From Symsagittifera roscoffensis (lineage: Eukaryota; Xenacoelomorpha; Acoela; Convolutidae): a stretch of DNA of 64,000 nucleotides. Below the pieces are notes generated by a model. That model searched no databases and had not been told where the DNA came from. It saw nothing but the letters and a program-made list of their open reading frames with translations. The DNA is taken from the NCBI RefSeq assembly GCF_963678635.1, contig NC_087065.1:18985623-19049622 (forward strand). The letters are read 5' to 3'. Each line of letters starts with the position of its first letter. Position 1 is the first letter of the stretch. Positions 1 to 40,510 of the stretch are shown piece by piece. The position numbers and the translations under genes were made by a program.

Positions 1-2255
1 AATCATAAAAAACGTCATATCTCGAAAACTACAAGGATTTGAGAAGTGAGAATTGGAGGCAAGATTCGCAACCCCTGAGAGTAGTCTGACAGCACCCAAC
101 TACAGGGTGAGAATTTCAAAAATTTAGAAATTTGTCTATATTAATTTTTCTAGAAACTTTTGAAAAATCTCGAAAATTGCCTATCTCGTAAACTAAAAGG
201 ATTTGGTTATTCATATATGGAGGCCAGAATCGCAAAACCTGTGAAAACTCTGACATTATCCTGCTATTTGGTTGCTTATTTCAAACTTGACGAAATAAAC
301 ATTGAATTTAAACTGGAAAATTGAAGGAAAAAAATCTTAACCATTGCAATATACGATATAGCTTAAACGTGAAAAAATTCTTTTGTTAAACATGCAAAAT
401 TAATACGTTGAAGAAGATCAAACATGGCGAGATAGTGAATCCCGTATTTAAATATATTATAGATACTAGATGAAAATTAAAATGTTAGGCGACGGGTAGA
501 CAGACAATCAAATTAATTTAAAAAGCAGGTATACAGACAGACTTAATATGACTTCGAAAAAAAAATACTGAGAAATTAATGACCTTGCGAAAAACTAATA
601 GAAAAAATTTCTTAAGCATTGCAATATATGATAGAGCTTAAAAATCAAAAAATTCTTTCGTTAAACATGCAAAATTATTATGCTTAAACATGGGAGATAG
701 CTGTCACTCGCGGTTAAAAATAGTATAGATAGATAGAGCTTGAAAAAATTCTTTCGTTAAACATGCAAAATTATTATGCTTAAACATGGGAGATAGCTGT
801 CACTCACATTTAAATATAGTATAGATATAGATAGATAGATATAGATAGATAGATAGATATAGATAGATAGATAGATTTAGGATGTGTAATTTGATATCTG
901 ATTTTATGTACCAGGCGACAATTGGCTTTACAGCTAGCAGATAATAGAAAATTTCATAAGTACTTGCCTTAAAATTGAGATTTAATTGCTAATGCTAGCT
1001 GGCATTTCCAATTAGAAAAATAACTGCATATAGAATTTGAACAAGTAAAAATTGAAAACTGCAATAAAAAATGCGAGCTTCATGTTCCTGAAACAATTAT
1101 GAAAATCACCAACAATTTTGCAATTTATGTTACTGTCATTTGGCAAAATTTTTCTCGCAACCATGAGCGTTGGAAATTTTTGACTACAAAAATTTTTTCG
1201 CATAGAGTGTGTATTTGTCACAGAGAATCAGATTCAAAAGTAAACGCCAATTATGACGCATTCGCAGTACCAGTCAATTTGAAAAAAAATATATTACCAA
1301 CTACAATGCCTCAATTTATAAAGCTGACGCATTTTAACTAGTATACGAAAAAAGTTCATTAAAAACATCCGACCCTGCCCAGGTTCGAACCCTCTTATTT
1401 TGTTGCGGGTCTCCTCCCTACCTCTACGCTACAAATCCATGGTAACGTGAAGCTTAAGTGCTATTTGTAGTACAAAACTGCTAGTATCAGGGCGAAGCCC
1501 TGAGAATTCTGACTGCCTTTAAGGTTCTATGGAGCAGTATTAACATGAAAAAATAAATGTTGATTAAAACAAAATGATTTTTTTTATTTGAAATTTTTGT
1601 GAAAATCATCACCCCACACGCCATATAAAGTACAAAGTGATAAATTTCACTCATAGTAACACATCAATTATGGCAAATAAGCTTCCTTCAACCAATTTGG
1701 AACGATTTCTAAGAGGGATCAAATCTCCGCTTACGCGTTAGTAGCGCGAAATATATCGCGCATTAATTTTCCCAAATTGACCAAAATGGCAATTTTTAAA
1801 CCTCAATAACTTTATGAAAAATGATCACAGGTGAAATATCTTTCCAAATTTAAGCTCAGGACAACAATACTTTTTGAATGAAAAAAAAAAAACTGCGTCA
1901 AAAATGGCTATTCAAAAAGTCGAAATTTGTCTGAAGAAAACCACCCCGAGCACAATTATTCCGTTACGAAATTCGGAACAATAATAGTCGGCGTTAGTAT
2001 CCTTAGCATTGGCTGTAACTAATAAATGGTTATTGATCAAACTGAACACTTTCCAAATGAAATAATTTCATCGCAACAATATTAGTGTCGCAACAATATT
2101 TGCAACTTAGGTTGGAAAAAAAGATAGTTCATACTATAACGCAAGCTATGCTTGTGTAAATTACGAAAATTGCGAAGCCTGATTTTAGATTAACCCAAAA
2201 TAAATGTTGCTCATATTCGATATCTTAAAAGTCTTCAGTAAGTTGGAACATCAAC
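1..2255. other. NALCN intron, repeats only
   Basis: No coding exon seen. It holds a tandemly repeated AT-rich unit (copies near 370, 650 and 745), a GATA microsatellite at 820-876, a tRNA-like fragment near 1370-1440 (minus orientation), and the tail of a dispersed repeat near 2098-2155 (atttgcaacttaggtt, ending gcttgtgtaaa). Confidence 0.6.
820..876. repeat. GATA microsatellite
   Basis: Near-perfect (GATA)n with occasional TATAGA interruptions, adjoining two copies, 96 bp apart, of an AT-rich block with the shared core ttctttcgttaaacatgcaa. Confidence 0.85.
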
Positions 2256-30880
<28,625 letters not shown>

Positions 30881-32496
30881 TGCAGTTGGAAGGCTCAACG
30901 CTCACTTCAGAACATATCTGAACCTCATAAGCAATTTTACTCTGAAAACAACTATTAAAGTAACAGAGAAACAGACATGCTAGATAATGAACCAAAAAAA
31001 AACTGAAAATTGTCCGGTTTTCTCTAACTTTTGAGTTTAATAAAACAAATAACAACATTTTAAATCTATTTGAATTTCCAAAACCGTTTAGCACTGGCTT
31101 TTATGGTACAATTTAATCCAATTTGAGAAAAAAATAATTAATTGTTTTAACTGCTGACATTAAAAAAATAATTTTAAATCACTACCAAATTAAAACACAG
31201 AGGCGAAGCTTCGCTTCGCAAACACTTGCGAGAACACAACCGTAAAGCAACTCAAGTAGCAAAAATCCCAAAGCATAAAGCCACATAGTGTTTAAATTGT
31301 GCATTTCAAAAAATTGTGAGATAAATTGACTTGAAAAATTTTCTGAAATCGACTTTTTCATTATTGTAATGTTGTTTGAAATAAACCATTTTTTCGAGTT
31401 TCCGATTCATTTGATGAATTAACACAGAAGCGAAGCTGCGCTTCGCAAACACAAGCGATGAAAATGCAAAAAAGAGCTTTAAACAGGCAAAACAACGCGA
31501 ATTAAGAAAAAAATTAAAAGACACCTTGAAAGTTTTTGCTGAGATTATTAGTATCACGTTCTCACATCTGCTCCACGACCACTTTTAATTTTACTACTAC
31601 TAGCCATCAATAAAACAGCTACAGTTTCTATTAAGCTGCCAATGTTATGCAGCAAAAATTCGACCAAAAGAAAACAAAAATTATTAAAATGCTCCAGATA
31701 TGAATAATCCGACCTGTTGATTAGAAATCATACGTCCTCGCATCTGCGCTAAGGTCGCTTCCAAAAATCGATCAACTTTTCTTACATCCATAAATTTTTC
31801 TCTACCACAGCATGGGAATAGTCTCTGCTTTCCACACCATGATTTCTAGATTGAAAATTTCCGAGAATAGTGACGAAATTCTAAAAAAAAAAGTAAAAAC
31901 TAAATAGGAACTTTTCCGAATTACATAACAGCTTTTTTATTAAAAACAATTAAAACAGATTACTCAGGCAACTCCAAGCGTCATGTTACTTTTAATGAAC
32001 TATCAATCTCAGATTCAACAGGGTAGTTTTTGAAAAAAAAATCTAAACATAGGCGCTACGCGCAATACACCGAAGGCATAGAAACTGAAGCAAAAACCAA
32101 ACAACTTGAACAACTAATAATTGAAGAATAACAGTTCTAGAACAAAAAATCGTACTAATACATGTATACACCAAAATTTTGCTATATCGAGAAAGAGCCT
32201 GAAATAACAGTTCTAGAACTAAAAATCGTACTAACACATGTATAGGTTAAATTTTTGATATATCAACGAAGATCATAAAATAACACTTCTAGAACTAAAA
32301 ATCGAATGAATAAAATGCAGTAATGGTAAATTTGAAAACAGATTCAAAGAAAATTATCACAAAGAACTCATCTACTGCTAGTCAATCAAAAATATAACAA
32401 GGTACATTTGAACGATTTGAGTACATTTGAGAGACATAACAAAAATTTGTCTACAACTAGATATCCAGAAAGTGTAAAGCAGTCTTAAGCGTACTA

Positions 32497-32724
32497 CTAA
32501 TAGGCGGTGTGTAAACGTGATACAACGCCTTGGGTGAACTCGAGCGTAATGGACGGGTTCTCGAGAAAGAACTCAGACAGGCTTACTTCGTTTGTGCATG
32601 GAGCGGGCAAAAGATTTAAATCTATCAGAAACCGGCGTTTGTCACTAATAACAACGTGTGCAACATCTTTTGGCGTTGGTGCCCGACTGACAAGTCCACA
32701 TGCCGGATTCTTGCACTTCAGAAC
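32497..32724 (-). CDS. exon-like fragment with Cys pair, element cargo
   Basis: About 76 codons after a good acceptor (tttcggttgcag), GKVLKCKNPACGL..., ending at a stop, so it resembles a terminal exon captured by the element. A CxxxxC pair and a following 'TPKDVAHVV' faintly recall the finger region of the USP-like protein (CPNSTC ... TKEPTHIAN), but the similarity is too weak to call it the same family. No start codon belongs to it. Function unknown. Confidence 0.4.
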   Translation of the reverse strand, partial: VLKCKNPACGLVSRAPTPKDVAHVVISDKRRFLIDLNLLPAPCTNEVSLSEFFLENPSITLEFTQGVVSRLHTAY

Positions 32725-32789
32725 TTTTCCCTGCAACCGAAAATGATTTCAGTTTTTATTCAACAACGATACAATAGTTTTCAATGCAT

Positions 32790-33520
32790 CAACAAATAAA
32801 CAAAACACACCTGATAAATAAATAAGCAATAAAAAAATAAATCAATACATAAATAAATAAATAAATACATAAATGAATACATAAATAAATAAATATATAA
32901 ATAAATAAAAGCAAAAGTGAAATGTACAAATAATTAAATAGACATGAAAAAATATATATGAACAAATAACCAAACAAACAGACCCATAATATGAATAAAT
33001 GAAAATAAATAAATGAAATAAATACACATACATAAATAATAAAAGCAAAACTAAATGAAAGAAAGAATAATTAAATAAATATAGAAATAAATATCAACAA
33101 ATAAACAAAACACACCTGATAAATAAATAAGCAATAAAAAAATAAATCAATACATAAATAAATAAATAAATACATAAATAAATACATAAATAAATAAATA
33201 AATAAATAAATAAAAGCAAAAGTGAAATGTACAAATAATTAAATAGACATGAAAAAATATATCTGAACAAATAACCAAACAAACAGACCCATAATATAAA
33301 TAAATGAAAATAAATAAATTAAATAAATACACACGCAGAAATAATAAAAGCAAAACTAAATGAAAGAAAGAATAATTAAATAAATAAACAAAACACGTGA
33401 TAAAAATAAACAAAAATAAATATGTACATACATAAATTATAAATAAATATAAGCAAACTAAACATAATTAAATAAATAGAAGAACAGATAATTAAATAAA
33501 TAAAGATGAACAAATAAAGA
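32790..33520. repeat. TAAA tetranucleotide array, copy 2
   Basis: Same composition, landmarks and higher-order spacing (303 bp between cacacctgataaat landmarks) as 18420-19300. Confidence 0.88.
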
Positions 33521-35439
33521 AACAAACATACGCAATAACGTGACATAGCGCGATATAGTCCAGCCCACATGATAATTGATAACTGTGGACGTTATTTGTC
33601 GACACTTGACAACAGACAACATTAAAAAAAAACCCGTTACACGATACCATAACACCTTGACTAAAGTCTTCGGTGTAAAAATGGGCAAAATTTCAGATAA
33701 TGGACATTTTGTAACGCAATATTTTTTCTAAAGGCAGGGCATAGCCGATTGCCCAGATAAAATTCGCATAACTGATTTTATTTTTCAGTTAAACCTTCAA
33801 TCTCCGATATTGCAGGGCAGTTTTTGAGGAAAAAAATTTTTAAAAATTAATCATAATGTCAAAAAATGGGCTTGTTTGAGGCCATAACTTTTTCTCTTGA
33901 ATTCAGGTAATAGCTCTTTGAGAAGGGGATATCCCATAAATTGTAATCTCTGATTTGCGCATTTAATATTTGAGAAAGTGAAAAAATTTAAAAGAAACAG
34001 GCCAAAAACCTCCCTATTGAAAAATTCTAAGACCGTAGAACGTGAGGTAAAATTTACTAACGATATTTGCTGCCACATAGAAGATCAGCCGACTTTTCCA
34101 TTTATACCATTTTTTTTAAAATACTCAGTAGTTTTTGAGAAATGAAATTTCTGCAAAAAAAACAAAAAAAATTTCCAAAGCGTTGCAAAAAAAAACGAAA
34201 AACAACAAATCCCATACATTTTCATAATACATGTTTTTTTCTTTCAAACAGGACCTAACACTAGCAAAAAAAAACAAAGCAGTAACATATTCCATTAAAA
34301 ATTTTATGCTTTCATAAGCCTAAATATGATTAAATATACCAAAAGCGCCACCAAAGGAGCACTTTTATTTGCGACTTGGGTTGGAAAAATGCGAAGGTTC
34401 GTACTAATACACTCGCCTTGCAAGTGTAAACAAGCGTGGAAAGAAATTCGAGTCTTTTCCCGGAAAAACCAATCGACCTAAATGAGTGCAATCTAAACAG
34501 CTCGGTACACATTTCTTTAGATGCAGCAACACTCATGAATAACAAGTGAAATTTCAGCGGTTACAGTGGTGTTTCGGAAGCTTGGACTCGTTGTGTCTTA
34601 AAAGGGCCAGAACCAACCTTTTATGAGACTAAGCGAATCGCAACAATTTTTTAGAAATAAATCTCAAAAACGTGTAAAGCCAAAGAGCCGATTGCTTCGC
34701 AACTAGCATTAAAACCTCTTTCCAAAAATGGTATGTAAAACAGAAACGGATATGAAAATCTAACAAAGAAACTAACAAAAAAATTGATGATCGAAGAAGA
34801 AATCAAATGAAACAAAAAAATGACTTGTCAAGTTAAAAAACTTTTTTTGAACTTTGAAACTAAGCAAAGCGACAGTTAAAAAACTTACTTTTTGAACTTT
34901 GAAACAAAGCAAACAGGCAGTTAGAAAAATGTTTAAAAAAACAAGGAAACCAAAAAAGGTTGACTCAACTTTCGAAGAAAAAAAATTACCATGTTGGAGA
35001 TCTTTGAAATACTGTTCAAGATTTGCACTTTTTTTCTTTATCCTATTGTAGGGAAAAATGTTTCAACAGGTAATTTTTATTATTCCACAGGAAACTAGGA
35101 AATTAAAAGTCCTTCAAGTTTTACCTGACCTTACACTTCGGTGAGCGCTCGACTAGCATAAGTTTGAAACATGAAAATGTATCGACTAGCATAAATTTGA
35201 TGCCTTTATTTCTCAGAAATACAAAACAAAAATCATAATCCGTTCAAATTGAAACAAAAATGCATTTCTTAGAAAAAAAATGAGCTAATGAGAAATTAAG
35301 CAATCAACTAGCAATTTAAACGGATCAACTTAATAATCATACGCCCAACCCCCAACCATACTACCCCCACCACACCCCCACCCCAACAATTCCCCCTCGA
35401 GAAAGGGGTGGGAGATTGTAAAGTAGATCGAGTTTGAAT

Positions 35440-35463
35440 GTTTGGGGAGGGGGGAGGGGAGGA
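35440..35463 (+). other. G-run cluster, possible G-quadruplex
   Basis: Runs of four, six, four and two G separated by single A (ggggaggggggaggggagg). It is preceded by a C-rich stretch (35343-35396), and ggggatatt motifs recur at 35550, 35581 and 35879. Unusual in AT-rich DNA. Confidence 0.6.
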
Positions 35464-38400
35464 TGTTAACTTTGTCAAATTTAATTGGTGAGTTCGTTCG
35501 AAATAAATATTTTATACAGAAATTGTTTTCAAAATTACAACTTGGCTAAGGGGGATATTCAAGGGTAGGTCACTTAGGGGGGATATTGAATTGGCATATC
35601 CCTAAATTTATCCCCTTTTGCTAAAGGGGGAGATTCGTTACAAGCTTTAAAACTATCGGATCTACTTAAAAACCGCCCCCCTATGGTACCTACATAAGAA
35701 TCTCCACCCCTAAAAAATAAATGCAGTAAATTAGCGCTGAGCTTTCTATTGAGAACTCCTACTTTGCTGCATTCTGATTGGTCGAAAAATCGATCATTTT
35801 GATCTACTTAACAATCTCCCCCTTTTCTTAATTAGATCCAAACTATCATATGCTAAACCGTCAACTTAGTTCTTTATGGGGGGATATTCGTTACTAGGTA
35901 CCAAGGGTAGGGTATAGTTCAAAGGATCGTAGAATTGTAAGGTTGATCCATATTTTGTGCAAAATGATTTAGTTTTGCCAGTATTTGTTTCACTGGCGAG
36001 CAAGGGACTTATTTGAATTTTCTGTTTGGATTTATATGCTAGTCGATACATTTTTCAATTTTGAAACTGAAATGCTAGTCGTGCTTTATGCTAGTTGATA
36101 CACCACCTTACACTTCTGCTGTCCGATGGTGAATTTAGCCTTCATTAAATAAACAACTTGGGCGAACTTGAAAAAAAATCATGAGTCAAACCGCGAAAAA
36201 TCAAATTTGAAAAAGCAAAAAATCATCAAGACCTATTTAAATCAAAATCTTGTCTTACTTTTACACCACGATTTTCAAGAGATTTTTAAGACACCAACTT
36301 TTTTTGATAAAATTAACCCAACTTGAGAGCACTTGGCAAAAATTCACAATTTTTTTGCTATCGGGGAGATTAGGTTCTCTTTCCTTATATAAATTCTAAG
36401 TGAATTTAAAAAGAAATCAAAAGTCGGATCTCTATAATTAAAATTGAGCGCAAACTTACTTTTTCCTGAAAACAAGCAAAAACCACAACCCACAAATCGT
36501 TGAAAAACATCATATATAAACGCGCTTCAAATAAGTAGATATAGTTTAAACAATTCGAAACTGAGCTATGAAGATAGAAGACGAAAAATTGCAAAAAGCA
36601 AATATAAACAGAAATGAGAGACGGAAAAAATTGTATAGATTTTGAGAAAAAAAAACTTTTTTTTGAGACACTACTAGAAGACCGAAGATTGCTACAAGTT
36701 CAGATCCACTAGATTAAGAGCTTACGAATTTCATTGTTCTTTAATTGTTTAAATTGTAATCGATAATTATTTTTTTTAAAACTCGCAAAGATTTCCAGAA
36801 CGACTCAATTTTTTGAATTAATTCTGAAGATGAGACTTGGAAAGGACAGTGGCATTGCACATAGCTTAATATCAAGAATGCATTTAAAACATTCAAAGTA
36901 GCAATGAAAAACGATTTCAAAGACACTCACGGTTCAAGGCGAAATAGTTTTTATTTAGCGCACAATTTTTTCCCACAGCATTGCCGACAAAAGAACTATC
37001 GCCAAACTTCATTTTTAAAATGTCAAGAAGTTTACCAAAAACCTTTTGAATTATTGAAAACGCCCAATAAGTTTGATGAAAACTATAACTGTAATTGGTA
37101 GCAAAAAGCTCTGACAGACAGAGGAACTAATTCAGATGACTGACACAACTTAGATGATCAGCCAGTGATTTTCGACATTTTTGCATCAAAAGTTTGAAAC
37201 CGAACAACCTACAGTTTTTCGTCAGACGAAAATTGATTGCGAGGTTGTCGATTAATCGACAATTACGCGCGCTTGAATTTATAACACTGCGCAGAAAATT
37301 GGATTTGACTATCAAACTAGTGAAAAATAACAAAAATCGAACCGTTAATGATATTTTATTTTAAAAAATCCTTAGTTAATGATCTTTCCACAAAACAATA
37401 TATATTGGGCCGCCTCACAGCAACGAGAAACACAAACAGGACTGAATATGATAGAAAAAAACTTCAACACAGGTGAGGCTGAGCTTTGCACCTTTTGCGA
37501 TTCAAATAGGAATGACTGATTCAAATCAAACGGAAACATCAAAAAATTAGTATTGTCCATGAATAATTGCAACAAAATCCCAAAATATCTGGAACATAAT
37601 TGTCTGCAACGTCAAAAACTTTACAAAGAGCTTTCGGACTGCTATAGGGAAATCGAATTTTCAAAAAAAAACCTAATTTCTGCGGCCGTCGAACTAGGCT
37701 GACAAAAAAAGGAGACCGAAAACAATCTGGACGAAAATTTTCTGCTAGCAAAAAAATTACTTCTCGACTGAAGAAGAACTCCGGGCATTTGTCGTCTCAA
37801 AGATGGGTGTACAACAACTTGGAAGAAAGCTGAAACTTCAAAAAAAAGTTGGACTATGGGAATTAAGCCGACAAAAATAAACAGACGGACGATAGCTCGA
37901 CAAAGCACAAAAACTCTAATTTGCAACAAAGGAATAGATTACCGCTATGCTTGATGCGCCGGATGGTTGATTAAATTTGAGTCTAAAATAACCAAGCGGT
38001 AACAAAGCCGAAAATAAGTGAGCAGAAACCTTTCATGTCGAAAAAAAATTCGAAAACAAAAACTTTTATGTAATAAAAAATTTTCATGTCCCTTTCCCCC
38101 TCAGAACACAGGCACGCGCACAAAAACCTTTTTCGATCACCAAACGACACAATAAGAGGCCACAAGGTCATTATAAATTAAGCCAAAATTTTTACAATTC
38201 GAGTTGGTAAAGCAACAACCAATGTAAAACACTTAAAGCCATTACAATGATTATAGTTTACAGCAAGGCAACGATACTAAATGAGGCAACTAAGTCGAAA
38301 AAACAAGCAGAAAAAAAATTGGCCGAAATTTTTTAAAACTGGAATATTTACCGTTTGAAAAAAAAAAAGGTCCTAGTCAGACTCGAACCCAGGACCTCTG

Positions 38401-40177
38401 CCGATCCAGGCGTATGTTACCTTCTAAGCAACGAATATACGAAAAGTTCAAAAAAATTCAATTAAAGAAAGCCCTAAGTAACGAAAAGCTAAGTGTGCAG
38501 GAGATACTAAGAAATTTGAATTCATTATGCACAAAGGTATCACCAGGAGTTCAGATGAGTCCTGTGAACAAAGTTATTGACGGGAAATCTATTACCCGAT
38601 TGCAACACCCTTGGTTATCGCACGGGTAATCAAACTTTCGCAAAAAAAATTGCAGAAAACATAAGCCGCACTAAGCAATAATTTTCCAGTTTCAAGATTC
38701 ACGATTCGATGAGTTATCCGAAAAGCAGGATTTCGCTACCTCGAAGTTTCGCAGAGTTTTTTTATTCAAAATTCATATTCATCTCAATTTTTGGTTCTGG
38801 TCACTTAAATTCGCTAGTGTAAAAATTGGACCAATAGGTTATCGTTTTATTTCGCTGGGAAATATGAAAAGTAAATTCCACTTTTGAAACTAAAATTCGA
38901 TCACTTTTTTCGTGAACTTCATACTTTTGCTGTTCTTAAAAAACTCAAAAGTCAAACCGCCAAAAAAAATTGAGCCTGAACAAATTTTACGACTTTTTCT
39001 GAAATAAAAAACAAAATATCATCGCGACCTATATAAGAGTCTGAACTATGTTCATAGACTGTTTAAAAGGCCGTATTTTCTGATTTGATACGCTTGCTAA
39101 TCGCAAGTTCAAGCAAAGTTGCTAAGGAGGAAAAGTCCACTTCCGGGTTCTAAAACACGTAAGCAAGTTTTAAAACTCTGTGGACTTTGATTTTGAAATT
39201 GAACGCTTAGCATCAATTCAAACACTTGCGTATTCAAAACAAGGACAGCCGTTTGCTGCAAGTAGCACAGATAATTCTGACCACAAAAAAAACAATCCTA
39301 TCACAAAAAACACTTGATGTTTTCTTGTTCGTTCGGCTTCAGTAGCAAGATTAGTTTCAGTAGCAAGATTAGAATGAGCATATTTGACTATGGTTTATTT
39401 TCTAAAAAATTGATCAAAAAAAAACATTTTTTTTTAATTTTGCAGTTTTTTTTCGTTTTTCTAGGATTTTTTGCTGCTGAGAAGGCGGTAAAAGAAGCTT
39501 CAAAATCGTTCCGTATTATAAGCCTGCTCGCTCGCTTTATTCACACAAAATTGGACCAAAAACCAACAAATGTACACCGGTTTTTCTCTACACAGCGGAA
39601 GCTTTTAAAAAGGTTCGAATCATGACTGCATGGACTAAAATATGGTATGCCGTTCGACCCCTCCGACGAATTATTGGTTTAGCTGAATTCGCGCGGAAAA
39701 CAAAAAAAAGAAAAGACTAAAACACACCCGAATACAAATATCCTCCCCCAATGAGCATAACTGATCGGTCCTTTTCAGTAAGACACTTTCCAATGACTAA
39801 AAACCAATGACCATCTAAGGTTTATATATTCCAAATTTCCTTGACAAAAACTTCCTGACAGCTAACGACTACAAGCACCCAAAAACTTAACAATAAATCA
39901 ATCTAGAAACGGACGGACACTCCTGAACCTAAAATTATTCTCATCGCACCAGTTTTCCAAACAAATAAAGCTTTGGTTACTTGGCGAGAAAAGCATTCAT
40001 TTAATCAATTGAATTAGAAACTCATTACCTGAATTATAATAAATATAAACAAAATATCTCGCCCGAAATCCAACTATATTAAGAAAACTATTTGCGAATT
40101 CAATTAATCTGCCTATGCCAATCAGACATCTATTGGTTCACACGCAGCTTCATCCGAATGTTGATATAAACCATTTT

Positions 40178-40510
40178 TTAAGTAGATTCACTTTTCAAAT
40201 TTTCAATTCTCTTTTCCAATGATGCAATATTAGACTGAATATTCTGCATATTCTGACCCATATTCACTTTCAGTGTCTCCAAAGACGTAGTGTTACTTTT
40301 ATTCGAAGTGTTGATTTGTTGTTGCAGAGTATCGATAGTGTTCAGTGCTTGGCTAAACTGCAGTGTTTGTTGATGCAAGGGGTCAAGTGCGGCCAATCTG
40401 TCTACAATCAGAGGCAGACTGTCTGCAACTGCATCCCACTTTTGGGCTACTTCCAGCATCTCTGCTACTTTAGTCAATTTCTCTGAAGGCACTGGTTTTG
40501 ACTTCACCTC
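40178..40510 (-). CDS. DCTN2: DCTN2 exon 4 (terminal)
   Basis: 333 nt including the stop, phase 0. VAEMLEVAQKWDAVADSLPL is highly typical of dynamitin. A coiled coil closes the protein. Confidence 0.95.
   Translation of the reverse strand, partial: EVKSKPVPSEKLTKVAEMLEVAQKWDAVADSLPLIVDRLAALDPLHQQTLQFSQALNTIDTLQQQINTSNKSNTTSLETLKVNMGQNMQNIQSNIASLEKRIENLKSEST

Larger units (their letters stand above)
32044..33679. mobile_element. repeat-bounded element, copy 2, different cargo
   Basis: The left 260 bp (two and a half 76-bp units) and the right 900 bp (tetranucleotide array and terminal 160 bp) are nearly identical to the element at 16110-19450, in the same orientation. The USP-like gene is absent; 32307-32790 instead holds unrelated sequence with a short Cys-pair coding segment on minus. 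The element interrupts a composite repeat whose uninterrupted relative is at 3740-4800. Confidence 0.75.
30942..40177. other. intergenic region between NALCN and DCTN2
   Basis: 9.2 kb without a supported host gene. From left: composite repeat copies (31195-32043), mobile-element copy 2 (32044-33679), more roughly 170-bp repeat and a repeat tail (to 34430), plain AT-rich DNA, a tract of G and C runs (35340-35900), dispersed repeats (36120-36250, 38880-39060), a tRNA-like block at 38367-38430 (minus), and AT-rich DNA up to the DCTN2 stop. NALCN's promoter should lie in the right-hand vicinity of 30942, but non-coding 5' exons cannot be placed. Confidence 0.55.
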
